Shown here in pieces: positions 37,596-47,600 of a stretch of 64,000 bases of DNA (within the stretch, counting starts at the first letter, position 1; each line of letters begins with the position of its first letter). The position numbers and the translations under genes are program-made. The notes under the pieces were generated by a model, which saw nothing but the letters and a program-made list of their open reading frames with translations, searched no databases and was not told where the DNA came from. This DNA is from Shewanella sp. SNU WT4 (lineage in GTDB: Bacteria; Pseudomonadota; Gammaproteobacteria; Enterobacterales; Shewanellaceae): positions 3,038,001 to 3,102,000 of the forward strand of contig NZ_CP041151.1 of NCBI RefSeq assembly GCF_006494715.1, in the 5' to 3' direction.

Positions 37596-38164
37596 TGGCT
37601 TCGTATACTGTTGTTTTTGATGCGTGTGTCATGTATCCCGCGCCACTTCGTAGTTATTTGATGTATTTAGCAAATGCGGGCTTATTTAGGGCTCGCTGGA
37701 CTGAGCAAATCCATGATGAATGGATGCGTAATGTATTGCTGAATAATCCACGCATCACAGAAGCAATGTTAGAACGAACGAAACAACTGATTAATGAAAA
37801 TGTACCTGATTGCCTTATTGAAGGGTATGAGCCGTTAATTAAAGGATTAACACTGCCTGATATGAATGATAGGCATGTGGTTGCTGCGGCTTTAAAAGGG
37901 CACGCAGAGGCCATCATAACGTTTAATCTTAAGGATTTTCCTGAGTCAGAACTCAATATACTTGAACTATCAGCTATCCATCCTGATGAGTTTTTGTGCG
38001 ACATGTTTGAGTTAGATCCAAGCTCTTGTATCAAAGCTGCTCAACAGCAAAGAAGTAGCTTAAAGAATCCCGCGATGACAGTATCAGAGTTTTTAAATTG
38101 CTTACAAAAGCAAAAATTACCGGTTTTTGTTTCGAAGCTGAGACCATTTGAATTAATGCTATGA
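37595..38164 (+). CDS. PIN-domain ribonuclease toxin
   Basis: 189 residues. PIN-type acidic residues are seen in VVFDACVMYP (N-terminal Asp), the Glu of QIHDEWMRN, and LPDMNDRHVVAAAL with ITFNLKDFPE. It belongs to the longer PIN_3-like group paired with HTH antitoxins. Coupled by one-base overlap to the antitoxin upstream. A TGAATCAGACT palindrome at 38179-38205 follows the stop by 14 bp. Confidence 0.87.
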   Translation: MASYTVVFDACVMYPAPLRSYLMYLANAGLFRARWTEQIHDEWMRNVLLNNPRITEAMLERTKQLINENVPDCLIEGYEPLIKGLTLPDMNDRHVVAAALKGHAEAIITFNLKDFPESELNILELSAIHPDEFLCDMFELDPSSCIKAAQQQRSSLKNPAMTVSEFLNCLQKQKLPVFVSKLRPFELML

Positions 38165-38178
38165 ACCTTACCCTTCGA

Positions 38179-38205
38179 TGAATCAGACTTACCTAGTCTG
38201 ATTCA
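38179..38205. repeat. Palindrome, TGAATCA family copy 2
   Basis: Perfect 11-bp stem TGAATCAGACT/AGTCTGATTCA, loop TACCT, directly 3' of the PIN toxin gene. It may act as a transcription terminator although no T-run follows. Confidence 0.7.
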
Positions 38206-38461
38206 CGCACCAAATACTAAGATTTTGTGCAGCCTTCTTGCTAACCAATTTTTGCCCATTTCCGAGTTAACAAAATGATATGTTTTATCGCCCGAAAGAG
38301 CATTGAAATTAGCTCGGCAGATACTCAGTTAGATGCAGAATAACCTTATGCTATACCGAAAACTAGTCTCGCCGAAGGCGGTTTTGTTCCCAAAAATTAG
38401 AAAAAAATAACTAATTTATAATTACTGGGAAACAGTTTTAATATTGAACCTTCCTTCTATT
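38206..38461. other. Gap between the PIN gene and the MarR gene; no gene seen
   Basis: Contains CGCCGAAGGCG followed by GTTTTGTT (~38370-38386), a weak terminator-like hairpin. Nothing else recognised. Confidence 0.4.
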
Positions 38462-38983
38462 TTAGGCTTTTATTATTGTGGCAATTTCTACAGGACACCC
38501 TGCTTTTCTGCACACGCCCTCATCACAAAAGCGGCAAATACGTCTGGCTTCAACAACATTGTCTGTCATTGATGAAAGGATCTTTTCTAATATAGGAACA
38601 ATCGTTTCTTTTTCGTTCTCACCAAGAATATCAAGAATACTACTTGTTATTTTTTCACGTGCTAAAAGTATTTTATTTGCACGATCTCGTCCTGCATCAG
38701 TAACGCATAAAACAACAGCTCTAGCATCTATTTTACTTCGATGTCGATCTACAAACCCATCATGTACTAGATTATTCACAAGGCGAACAGATCCTGAATG
38801 AGTCAGCCCAAGCACTTTACTTAGCATCTCTATACCATCATTGGGATGATTATTAATGGCAACTAAAGCGGCTTCATGGCTTAGGCTACGCCCATCGAGC
38901 TCTGCTACTTCCATTTCTATATTAGAAGCTATTGTTGTTGCACATGCACCAAGTAGGTTCTTTAAATAATTATTATCAGTCAT
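38462..38983 (-). CDS. MarR-family regulator with a C-terminal cysteine cluster
   Basis: About 173 residues from MTDNNYLKNLLGACATTI. The winged helix is seen in IEMLSKVLGLTHSGSVRLVNNLVHDGFVDRH and RAVVLCVTDAGRD. The C-terminus CRFCDEGVCRKAGCPVE has four Cys in metal-site spacing, suggesting metal or redox sensing. It is divergent from the broken dehalogenase gene, with a perfect palindrome between them. A longer frame to 39061 would run across that palindrome, so I start at 38983. Confidence 0.85.
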   Translation of the reverse strand: MTDNNYLKNLLGACATTIASNIEMEVAELDGRSLSHEAALVAINNHPNDGIEMLSKVLGLTHSGSVRLVNNLVHDGFVDRHRSKIDARAVVLCVTDAGRDRANKILLAREKITSSILDILGENEKETIVPILEKILSSMTDNVVEARRICRFCDEGVCRKAGCPVEIATIIKA

Positions 38984-38995
38984 AGAAGTATTGTA

Positions 38996-39010
38996 TATGA
39001 CTGAGTCATA
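38996..39010. promoter_or_regulatory. Perfect 15-bp palindrome, candidate MarR operator
   Basis: TATGACT-G-AGTCATA is a perfect dyad 12 bp upstream of the MarR start in the 157-bp divergent region, a usual position for an autoregulatory operator that also controls the facing gene. Confidence 0.6.
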
Positions 39011-39140
39011 AAAAACGATAGACAAAATACAAATAGTCTGCAATACTTCCAAAAAATACATGAGTCACTCACACATTTTCGTGTGTGTTAATGATTATCT
39101 AAGAGCTATTAACTTTATTTTTATTGATAACGAGCTAATA

Positions 39141-39304
39141 ATGAAAATTGATACTGAAGTCCTACATTATGAAAAAAAATTCAAAACCATTCTTGGTAAA
39201 AAAATGGCTTATATTGAACACGGAGTTGGTGATCCAATCGTATTTTTACATGGTAATCCAACATCTATATTTTTATGGCGAAATATTATTCCGTACCTTG
39301 AAGG
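39141..39304 (+). pseudogene. Haloalkane dehalogenase, N-terminal fragment
   Basis: [20 protein letters not shown] followed by [27 protein letters not shown] in pieces: the alpha/beta-hydrolase N-terminus with the HGNPTS oxyanion motif of DhaA/LinB-type enzymes. It is cut at IPYLEG by the IS3-family element at 39305. The next part resumes in frame at 40974 once the IS and one copy of the 5-bp duplication GAAGG are removed. Confidence 0.9.
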
Positions 39305-39343
39305 CGGTGTTTTTCAAGATAGTTGTCACTCTTTGCTTAAATA

Positions 39344-40393
39344 TTAAGCTGCATTTATTACGCCTTCTATTGGTGCTTTATCTGGGTTTAGGGTCACGGC
39401 TCCAACCGCCTCACAATTTCTCACGTCTTTAGACCAGCGAGTCGGTCTTCTTGCCTTTGCCGCTTCAAGCACTTCCTTACGCTTGGCTAAAATCGCGTTA
39501 TCTAGCTGAGCATGACGTTGTCCTGGTGAGACAAAATTGAGCTGGCTGTGTTTATGCTCATCGTTGTACCACTTCACAAACTTCTCAACCCATTCTCTTG
39601 CGCCAGCTAAACTGCTAAAACCCGATTTTGGCCACTGTGGTCGGTATTTTAAGGTTTTAAATAACGACTCTGAAAAGGGGTTGTCGTTACTCACCCGCGG
39701 CCGACTTAATGATGCCGTAATACCGAGTTCTTCTAGCTTGGCTTTCATGGCCAGTGACTTCATCGGCGCCCCATTATCAGAGTGCAGCACTAATGGCGTA
39801 TTAAAACATTGCTCGCGTAACATGCAGCGTTGGATTAGCGCGGCGGCGTACTCACCGCATTCTTGTTCGTGAACTTCGTAACCCACTATTTTTCTACTGT
39901 AAATATCTTCAAACATGTACAGATAATAAAACTGGCCTTTGACGGTTGAAGCCAAATAAGTGATGTCCCACGACCACACTTGATTGGGCCCATCAGCCCG
40001 ATAACTTAACGGTTTACTTCGATTAACAGCAGCCTGAGTGCGACCACGATGGTTAAGTTGACCATGAGCATTTAACACTCTGTAAAAGCTTGATTCTGAG
40101 GCGATATAAATTCCGCTATCTAATAATGTCGGCACAATTTGCGACGGTGGTAAGCTGGCATATTCCTCTTGATTACACACACTTAATATCTGTTGTCGCT
40201 CATGTGCTTCGAGTTTATTTGTCGGTTCTGGTCGAGCCGCTATTGGTCTTAAATCGGCTTGCACTTGGCCTGCTCGATACCAACGTCGATAAGTGCGTTT
40301 ACTGAGTCCAGTTTCAGCACAAGCCTTGTAAAGGCGAGCACCATTGGTATACGCCTCTTGAATTAAGGCAATCAATTCTATGCGCTCAGGCAA
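39344..40393 (-). CDS. IS3-family transposase OrfB
   Basis: 349 residues with an integrase core: [11 protein letters not shown] (first Asp), [14 protein letters not shown] (second Asp) and [16 protein letters not shown] (Glu). An N-terminal HTH ([22 protein letters not shown]) precedes it. The start is TTG at 40393, just 5 bases after the OrfA stop and behind GAGGAGAG, so it is probably made by translational coupling. Confidence 0.92.
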   Translation of the reverse strand: MPERIELIALIQEAYTNGARLYKACAETGLSKRTYRRWYRAGQVQADLRPIAARPEPTNKLEAHERQQILSVCNQEEYASLPPSQIVPTLLDSGIYIASESSFYRVLNAHGQLNHRGRTQAAVNRSKPLSYRADGPNQVWSWDITYLASTVKGQFYYLYMFEDIYSRKIVGYEVHEQECGEYAAALIQRCMLREQCFNTPLVLHSDNGAPMKSLAMKAKLEELGITASLSRPRVSNDNPFSESLFKTLKYRPQWPKSGFSSLAGAREWVEKFVKWYNDEHKHSQLNFVSPGQRHAQLDNAILAKRKEVLEAAKARRPTRWSKDVRNCEAVGAVTLNPDKAPIEGVINAA

Positions 40394-40398
40394 GGGAG

Positions 40399-40899
40399 TT
40401 AGCTCTCCTCGCTGTCGTCCCCCCAGAGCGCATTGAGCTTTTTTCTGAGCACCAGTAACGCAGCAGCTTCAGCCAGCGCTTTCTCCTTGTAGCGCAATTC
40501 TCGTTGCAATGATTTGATTTCGGCTCTGTCAGCCTTGGCCTGCTGTTTAATGGTTTTGGTTTGTACTTCTGAGGTTTGAAAACCAGCTAAACAATCCTGT
40601 TTCCACTGCTGTACTTGTTCGCGGAACAAGCCTTTTTCACGGCAATACTGACTTAACTCGGCTTCCGATAGCGGGGCTGTTTCAATGAGTACCGCAAACT
40701 TAGCTTCAGCTGACCAGTCATCAGTTGTTAATGTTTTACCTGGCACGGGGCGACCTTCTTTTCTGACAATATCTCGCCAATGATACAAGGTTTGCACCGC
40801 AATGCCTTCTTCCCGAGCAACCTCTGCGACCGTTAAATTGTGAGGCGGTAATAATTTTTTAAGGATCGCCTCTTTACGTTCTGGTGAATACCGAGCCAT
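40399..40899 (-). CDS. IS3-family transposase OrfA
   Basis: 166 residues with two HTH-type segments (NLTVAEVAREEGIAVQTLYHWR and PLSEAELSQYCREKGLFREQVQQW, each split here) and a C-terminal coiled coil (ADRAEIKSLQRELRYKEKAL). Likely binds the terminal repeats. Confidence 0.9.
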   Translation of the reverse strand: MARYSPERKEAILKKLLPPHNLTVAEVAREEGIAVQTLYHWRDIVRKEGRPVPGKTLTTDDWSAEAKFAVLIETAPLSEAELSQYCREKGLFREQVQQWKQDCLAGFQTSEVQTKTIKQQAKADRAEIKSLQRELRYKEKALAEAAALLVLRKKLNALWGDDSEES

Positions 40900-40973
40900 A
40901 TCGTTCTCTTTTGCCGCACCCTGTCTTTAAAAATAATGATTATTTAAGGGTGACAACAATCCTGACACAGGGG

Positions 40974-41109
40974 GAAGGTCAAGGACGTTTAATTGCTATT
41001 GATATGATTGGAATGGGGGATTCAGACAAGCTTGATAACACCGAAGATGGCAGTTATTCTTTAAAAGAAAATACACGCTACACTTCAGCGTTATTGAAAG
41101 AATTAGGAG
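40974..41109 (+). pseudogene. Haloalkane dehalogenase, second fragment
   Basis: Frame continues EGQGRLIAIDMIGMGDSDKL, then SYSLKENTRYTSALLKELG, and stops at the IS50-like element at 41110. The nucleophile Asp region and the rest of the enzyme are not after that element nor elsewhere in the window, so the gene has lost its catalytic part. Confidence 0.9.
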
Positions 41110-42647
41110 CTGTCTCTTCTACACAAATTATTAGCAAAAAATGGAACTTTCTTGACTGGCGATGATCAGATCATGCAAATTCACTCACTTCATCTTTTTT
41201 AATGTCAATTTTTAACCCGAACAAATGGGCATATGATCACTTTCATCATGCTGAGCTAGGTGATAAACGACGAGCGGCAAGGTTAACCGTCGTCGCTGAA
41301 TACATGGCGGTTGGCAGCGGTAAATCGGTTGCCAGATCTTGTAATGGTGAAGATGCCAAACTCGAAGGAGCCTATCGATTGATCCGCAATGATAATGTTA
41401 GCCCATCTATGATCAGAGCCGCCGGTTTTGCTCGCACCGCCCAAGCGATTGAAAATATAAATGAAATACTTGCTCTCGAAGACACGACAGCCCTGAGTTA
41501 TAAGCACAGTGTGGCGTCTGAATTAGGGAAATTAGGCAAACCTACCGATAAGTCTCGTGGTTGGTGGGTTCATTCTGTCTTGCTACTGGATAGCCATACT
41601 TCTCGGACCTTGGGCTTGATCCACCAAGATTGGTGGTGTCGACCTGATAATCCCAACGAGGCCGATGAAAAAGAGAGCGGTAAATGGGCCGATGCATCCT
41701 ATTTTACGCGGCAACGCTTGCAGGCTCACATGTCGCGAGTGATCTCAGTGTGTGATAGAGAAGCGGATATCATGCATTATTTATCGGATAAACAATCACA
41801 TAGTGAACGGTTTGTGGTGCGGGCAAAACATGCAAGAAACCTAGTAGAATACGAGGCTAAGCTGTTTGAGCACATGGATAGTCATCCCGTTACCGGCGGA
41901 TACACCATCGCCATCCCACAAAAAGGCATAAAGGAAGCCAGTGGGAAAAGCAAGAATCGTCCCTCGCGAACAGCCAAACTCACCCTCAAAGCCAGTACGG
42001 TTAACATCAAACATAATCGTCAGCAGCATGCGATTAATGTGGTGTACGCACAAGAGCTCAATCCTCCCCAAGGTGAAGATGGACTATCTTGGATGCTACT
42101 GACCAGTGAGCCGATTGACACGTTGGCGCAGCAACTTCATGTGATTGATATTTATACCACTAGATGGCGCATTGAGGACTTTCATAAGGCGTGGAAAACC
42201 GGCGCGGGGGTTGAAAGGTTACGCATGACATCGCCAGACAACCTTGAGCGAGCGGCCTCGATACTTTGCTTTATTGGTGTGCGGCTACTGCAACTTCGGG
42301 AAGTGATGAGCCTGCCAATTTATCTGAGAAAAAGAGGGCAAATCGAAGCAGCGCAAAGCATGGAAAATCAAAGCTGCAGCAATGTCTTAGAGAATGATGA
42401 ATGGCGAGTACTGATGCAGCTCTACAAGCCAAGGGGACATAAAGGCAAAGAAGCCCCAAATATGAAGTGGGCTTATCAATCCTTGGCCAAACTAGGAGGC
42501 TTTAATGATAGCAAGCGCACGGGAATGGCCAGCTGGTCCACGATTTGGGAGGGATGGGATGATCTTCAGGCTCAGGTAAAGGGGTATCGCTTAGCCAAAG
42601 CCCTATTTGAAGCCGGAGAAACGCTATGAGATCTGATCAAGAGACAG
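41110..42647 (+). mobile_element. IS50-like element (IS4 family), copy 1
   Basis: 1538 bp. Left end CTGTCTCTTCTACACAAAT, right end inverted CTGTCTCTTGATCAGATCT, almost identical to the IS50/Tn5 outside- and inside-end pattern. Flanking 9-mers AATTAGGAG and TCCTAAAGG differ, so this copy has exchanged one flank by recombination or deletion, which explains why the dehalogenase does not resume. Confidence 0.93.
41202..42629 (+). CDS. IS50-like transposase
   Basis: 475 residues (Tn5 Tnp is 476) and similar along the whole length: DKRRAARL, KLEGAYRLIRNDNVS, EDTTALSY (first Asp), VISVCDREADI (second Asp), and YTTRWRIEDFHKAWKTGAG, the YREK-like Glu region. It differs from copy 2 at three residues. 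Intact. Confidence 0.95.
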   Translation: MSIFNPNKWAYDHFHHAELGDKRRAARLTVVAEYMAVGSGKSVARSCNGEDAKLEGAYRLIRNDNVSPSMIRAAGFARTAQAIENINEILALEDTTALSYKHSVASELGKLGKPTDKSRGWWVHSVLLLDSHTSRTLGLIHQDWWCRPDNPNEADEKESGKWADASYFTRQRLQAHMSRVISVCDREADIMHYLSDKQSHSERFVVRAKHARNLVEYEAKLFEHMDSHPVTGGYTIAIPQKGIKEASGKSKNRPSRTAKLTLKASTVNIKHNRQQHAINVVYAQELNPPQGEDGLSWMLLTSEPIDTLAQQLHVIDIYTTRWRIEDFHKAWKTGAGVERLRMTSPDNLERAASILCFIGVRLLQLREVMSLPIYLRKRGQIEAAQSMENQSCSNVLENDEWRVLMQLYKPRGHKGKEAPNMKWAYQSLAKLGGFNDSKRTGMASWSTIWEGWDDLQAQVKGYRLAKALFEAGETL

Positions 42648-42767
42648 TCCTAAAGGAGGCCGCTGTGTGATAAGGCCTGATACTTGTAGACACTTAAGTT
42701 AGGCTGCAGAGTTAACAAAGTATTTAAGGTTTCAAAATACTTTTTCTAATCTGATAGAAATGAGCCG

Positions 42768-42796
42768 GTGAATCAGTCTGCCTCAGACTGATTCAC
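42768..42796. repeat. Palindrome, TGAATCA family copy 3
   Basis: Perfect 13-bp stem GTGAATCAGTCTG/CAGACTGATTCAC with loop CCT, preceded by ATGAGCCG as in copy 1. It lies ~100 bp from the 3' end of the second RelE-like gene. Confidence 0.75.
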
Positions 42797-42822
42797 GCCA
42801 GGCACAACAGCGCCCGATTTCA

Positions 42823-42853
42823 CCCCGTTTTTCCTTCCAGCGGGGCGTTTTTT
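42823..42853 (+). terminator. Terminator-like hairpin before the convergent RelE gene
   Basis: CCCCG and CGGGG pair around a 13-nt loop, followed by CG and six T. Confidence 0.75.
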
Positions 42854-42898
42854 GCCTTACCATGAATCAAATCTCAAGAGAACTGATTTACACCTCGG

Positions 42899-43183
42899 TT
42901 AAAGACGCTTTTCTGCTGTTGAATACACTGCTAATCGTTCACGCTTGCCTACAGCGACTACAAACACGGTAATGCGTTCATCTTGCACTTGATATACCAA
43001 GCGATAACCTGATGTGCGCAATTTGATTTTGTAACAGTCAGGGAGATCTCTAAGTTTGTTGGCCTCGATATGAGGATGTTGTAGGATCTCGGCCAGTTTC
43101 TTTTTTAATTGCTGTCTAATGGGATCTCCGAGCTTCTTCCATTCCTTTAGTGCGCGGGGATCAAACTCTAACTTATAGATCAT
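42899..43183 (-). CDS. RelE/ParE-family toxin, second module
   Basis: About 94 residues from MIYKLEFDPRALKEWKKLGD. The core YKIKLRTSGYRLVYQVQDERITVFVVAVGKRE is split here but complete; basic and aromatic residues typical of mRNA interferases are present. The annotated start at 43183 overlaps the antitoxin by 11 bp, the same arrangement as at 25.5 kb. The in-frame Met at 43198 adds five residues. Confidence 0.9.
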   Translation of the reverse strand: MIYKLEFDPRALKEWKKLGDPIRQQLKKKLAEILQHPHIEANKLRDLPDCYKIKLRTSGYRLVYQVQDERITVFVVAVGKRERLAVYSTAEKRL

Positions 43184-43415
43184 CGAGCGACACTTCAATC
43201 CCCCTTAGAGGGTTTGCTAAACGTTCTTTAACTAAAGCAATCAAGGCTTCATCTTCTGCGGTTAGCAGCACAGACTTGAATGGCAAAGTTTCCCTTGTGG
43301 CGACATATTCAAGCATTTGACGCAACGCCTCAGAAGGTGTGATGCCTAGTTTATCCAACGCAGCATAAGAACGCTCTTTAAGCTCATCATCTATACGAAT
43401 ACTAATTGTTCCCAT
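43173..43415 (-). CDS. RelB/DinJ-family antitoxin
   Basis: 80 residues: MGTISIRIDDELKERSYAAL is the RHH strand of RelB/DinJ, then LGITPSEALRQMLEYVA, ending in acidic GIEVSLDDL. Start chosen at 43415 with GAGG 6-9 bases upstream; the open frame continues to 43604 but those residues do not match. First gene of the pair. Confidence 0.88.
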   Translation of the reverse strand: MGTISIRIDDELKERSYAALDKLGITPSEALRQMLEYVATRETLPFKSVLLTAEDEALIALVKERLANPLRGIEVSLDDL

Positions 43416-43526
43416 ACCAACCTCAATATGTAATGGCGTTTGTACACACATTGTAGTAAATCGGTACACTAAAGACAATAAAGTGTCAGCTTGTAACTGA
43501 ACGGCCATTCTAATTGTCGCGCTATA

Positions 43527-44080
43527 GTAAAGGCAAAAAACGTTTACCCTCACGTGAGCCAGAGCCACTAGCCGTTCCTGTAAAGGCAAATGAATGCTGG
43601 TCAATGGATTTTATGAGCGATAACTTGTTTTCAGGAAAGTCGTTCAGAACTTTTAATGTGATTGATGACTACCATCGTGAAGCTTTAGCGATAGAAGTGG
43701 ACTTAAGCTTACCAGCGCAACGGGTCATACGAGTGCTGGATAGAATCGCAGCCTATCGTGGTTACCCAAAGCGCTTAAGACAAGATAATGGGCCAGAGTT
43801 TATCTCACATGCACTTGAGATGTGGGCCGAACAACACGGTATCAAGTTAGACTTTATTAAGCCTGGTAAGCCAACTCAAAATGCATTTATTGAACGATTT
43901 AACCGGACTTATCGAAATGAAGTATTAGACTGCTATTTGTTCAATAGCTTGACTGAAGTTAGGGAAATCACAGATAGTTGGCTTGAAGAATATAATTATG
44001 ATCGGCCACATGAATCACTGAACGATCTACCGCCCAAGATGTATGAGCGATTAAATGAGGAAAACTCTCTTAAAATATGA
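43527..44080 (+). pseudogene. C-terminal part of IS407-group (IS3 family) OrfB
   Basis: Starts inside the protein at YSKGKKRLPSREPEPLAVP and holds the DDE core: CWSMDFMSD, LRQDNGPEF, NAFIERFNRTYR. The N-terminal part of the same protein (up to NLRISP) is at 61452-61696, and the OrfA start is at 53137-53309. The three pieces together make up most of one element. Confidence 0.88.
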
Positions 44081-44089
44081 TCTATATAA

Positions 44090-44530
44090 GGGATGGTTAC
44101 AATGGATTTATATTCACGCCGGATTGTGGGGTGGCACATAGACAAACGCATGACCACGGATTTGATATCTAAGGCATTAATGAAAGCTTACAACCTGCGC
44201 CGACCGGTAAGAGGGTTGGTATTTCACAGTGACCGAGGCTCGCAATATACCAGTAAGCAATTCGGTAGGCTGCTCTCGAGTTATGGTATCCGAGCCAGCA
44301 TGGGTGATGTTGGCGCGTGTTGGGATAATGCCGTTGTTGAGCGTTTCTTTGGTAGCTTAAAACACGATTGGATTTTTAAGGTTAGTCAACCAACAAATGA
44401 GTTTATGAAGTCGGATGTGGCCGCTTATATGAGGTATTACAACTTAGATCGCCTTCATTCAGCTAATAATGATTTATCACCAGTAGAGTTTGAAAATTCT
44501 CAACTAAAAGTGTCCAGTTTGAGTTGACCA
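44090..44530 (+). pseudogene. 3' part of an IS3-family element (OrfB C-terminus and right end)
   Basis: MDLYSRRIVGWHIDKRM, LVFHSDRGSQYTS and DNAVVERFFGSLKHDW are the central and last DDE blocks. The right end GTGTCCAGTTTGAGTTGACCA is the inverse of the left end TGGTC...GGACACTT at 48204. The 5' half of the same element type is at 48204-50356, on the far side of M66 protease 2. Confidence 0.88.
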
Positions 44531-44573
44531 GTACAAGACCAGCCCAGTGCAACAAAAACATCTGCGATCTAAC

Positions 44574-44611
44574 CAAAAAATCCCCGCAGCTAATCATAAA
44601 CTAACGGGGAT
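44574..44611 (-). terminator. Rho-independent terminator after M66 protease 2
   Basis: On the minus strand ATCCCCG and CGGGGAT pair around an 18-nt loop, followed by TTTTTT. Confidence 0.85.
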
Positions 44612-44659
44612 GAAATTATCTAAAGAGTAGTATACAACTCTGATATTTGTTCTTACCGA

Positions 44660-47600
44660 TTAGAAATAGCCTAAATATTGCCAATGGTGATTACTAACAT
44701 CTACACCAGGACTAGAACTAGGGTGAGGAAAGTAGCTATACCACTCTGTTTTTAAGCGATAATAGTGGGTTTTTCCTCCATAATTATAATCGTAAATATC
44801 TCCGACGGTGCCGTACTTACCGTTACTGCCCCATTGGCCGAATTCATTTTGGCGGTACCAATCTAAGACATCTTGTTCAAAGGTTTGTTGATCTTTCCAA
44901 GAAGCTAATTTTGCAGTTAGTGAACTATCTGTCGCTAAGAAATACCAATCCGTATTGGACTCTTCACTAGTGGGAAATTCGCCTCCTTGACCTGCTACTT
45001 TTTGCATAAAGTATGCATGGTTACCATCCGAAAGTGTATCAACAAAAATAGCGAAAGGTTGCAAGGTCATCATACGTTGATCCCAGCTAAATAATGAATC
45101 AACACCGTAATAGCGTTTGATACGCGTAGCATGATCATTCACCTCGCGATCAAGCAAAATTGGGTTCAATTCCAAATTTACATACGTCTCAGCTGAACCT
45201 AAGTATTTCCAATCTTCGTTACTCATTTGCGCTCTTGGCAGTGCACCTGCATTCACATGCTTCATAAGAAAGTAATCACGCGAATCGGTATCAAGATTCC
45301 ATTGGCTATACAAAGCGCCTACAAACCGAGCTTTTGCATGAATTCCGTCATTAATACGGTAGTTACCAGCAAACAACTGATATACCTCTAACGATAATAA
45401 TCTACGCTCAAATTCATCTATCGAGGCGAAATCGCTATTTCTTAACTCAGGCACTAGATCGAACGTAGGAGAGTTTTCAACTCCTATATCGTAACCCTGT
45501 CCTTTACCAAAGGTGACGGCTCGTGCTGGATATTCATTATTCGCAGTAAAGGTTCTTGTTGCCAGTTTAACCTGTCCTAACATATCGTGACCTGGTTTTT
45601 GCTCTGACACATATTCCTCAACAAATGCATCAATATATCCGACAAATGTCCAGTCTTTATTAGACCCACCTACATCAGGGAAGTACCAATAACTGCTTCT
45701 TTCCAGACGAAACAGTTCAATACGACCATTACGATGATAAGAAAAGATGTCACCGACTGTACCCTGGCGATCATTCTCACCCCAGTCAAAGAAACGGTCT
45801 TGGTTAAAGTTCTCAAGTAACTGCTCAATGACCATATCTTGTAAAGCACGTTCAGGACAGTGGATAGACATAGATTGTGGCTTTGCAGCGCGGGCTAGGT
45901 TAATATGGAATTTATTACTGGTTCCATCATAACGCGTACCATGCAGAGCAATTTTCTGCTCTTTGCCATCAATATACGTCACAGATGCCCAACATTGACC
46001 GATTTTTGGAGACGGCAAATCATAAACTTGCCCCGAACTTCCATACATTGGCGGATAAATGTGACTCGTGTTACTATTTTGTGGATCGTAGTAACCCACC
46101 ATTGTCATAACATCCACACCCTGTAGCACAGGCTTTAGCTTGGTCGTAGTTGACACTGGAGATAGCGTTTGCTGCTCAGCATCCCAACTGACGTATCCAC
46201 TTGGGCTATCCATATCCAAAAAGTCATAACCTGTTAAATAATCTTGCATCACTTTAGAGGTGTAGCCGGTGAACAAAGGATAATGATTTACGCGTGAGTC
46301 AGAATCTCCTCCCGCCATTGGGTCTTTTCCAAAGCCAACAATATTAGCAAAATTTCTTTCACCCGATCCATTGTCATACCACACAACGTTATCGGTCATG
46401 CGCCCCCGATAAGCATCATAGCCCCAGCCACTTTTGGTACTATGGTAATAGACATCTGGACCACCAGGCCAATGCCACAAACTGAACGCATGACCAATTT
46501 CATGCGTAACTTCATTGCCAATTGAATCAACCAATAATGCCATGCCGTTGCCACCCGATAAACCGTGAGTGATATTTTCAATAGCACCATCCTTATTCAT
46601 ATAGCGACCAATAGAATGCCCGATCACGACAGAAGGATAATTTGCCGGATGCCATTGTTGCGTGCCAGCGGTACTGGTAATACCATAGTTAGCATTATTG
46701 ATCCCAGTTTGGATTAATGATTTAGTGATCTCTTCACGTAGATCACCTGAGTAAACATCTGGATGTTCATAGTAACTGTATTCTTCTTCGACCTCACCGC
46801 GTGCGGTAACAACTTTGTCGAGTTGCACGGGTAAATACTGACTGATTGTCAGGGTTGAAAAAGGAAAACGTTGGAATAGTTCAGCTCCATAATTACCAAC
46901 ATGCGTTTCCAGTGGTTTCGACGCAGGGGGTTCTGTTAACATGCCAATACGGATCATTGGCATATCAACATGGATTGGCGCACCAAACTCTATTGAATCT
47001 GCTGATAGTTCCCCTTCGCGACCATCATAGGTCATAAAAGTAAAACTCAGCCCTTGCTCAACCCAGTGCCAGGGTAAAACGCTTGAATAAGAGCGCTTAG
47101 AAAATTGAATATCAGGACGATCATCCTGACCTACCCGGTCGGTTTTCATCAACTGAGTTGGATTAGTCAAAACACGTTTTTCAACCAACATCCCCTCTTT
47201 ATATACCCGCATCACAACCGTCTTCTCATCGAGGCTGTCTTTTTCAGGGGTCAGAACAAGCAATGCTTCACGATGTGTTACTAACTTTTGCTGTGATTTA
47301 TCGGCATTGCTCGTCGGTTCTGAGGTTTGATTTTGAATGAAGCGAACCTGAGCAGCAAAATTACCTACCAAATGATTTTCTACTGGTAATTCATCAATAA
47401 ATCCTAAGGCATCTATCGTTCTTTTATCAATAGGCAAACAGTCTTCATTTTCAGTAAAAATTAATTGATTTGAATGGGTCGCAGCAAGATAGCGAATGTT
47501 ACATTTCTTATTGTCATCGAGTGGCGTGTAGCCAAATTGGTCATGGAAAATAAATACCCCATCCCACTCATTAATCAGCCTCCATGGAGCTTTGACAAAA

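Larger units (their letters stand above)
39305..40973 (-). mobile_element. IS3-family element (two-HTH OrfA type), complete copy 1, in the dehalogenase gene
   Basis: 1669 bp with a GAAGG target duplication (39300-39304 and 40974-40978). The ends share GTTGTCAC: CGGTGTTTTTCAAGATAGTT at the left and, inverted, CCCCTGTGTCAGGATTGTT at the right. Carries orfA and orfB on the minus strand. A second, broken copy is at 54552-57968. Confidence 0.9.

Noticed and set aside
42700..42706. GTTAGGC resembling an attC R' after IS50-like copy 1
   Set aside because: No matching RYYYAAC or complementary arms within 150 bp upstream; a single 7-mer is not enough.
43416..43604. N-terminal extension of the second RelB-like antitoxin
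   Set aside because: The extension overlaps the IS407 OrfB fragment in antisense and lacks a ribosome site; MGTISIRIDDEL has GAGG upstream.
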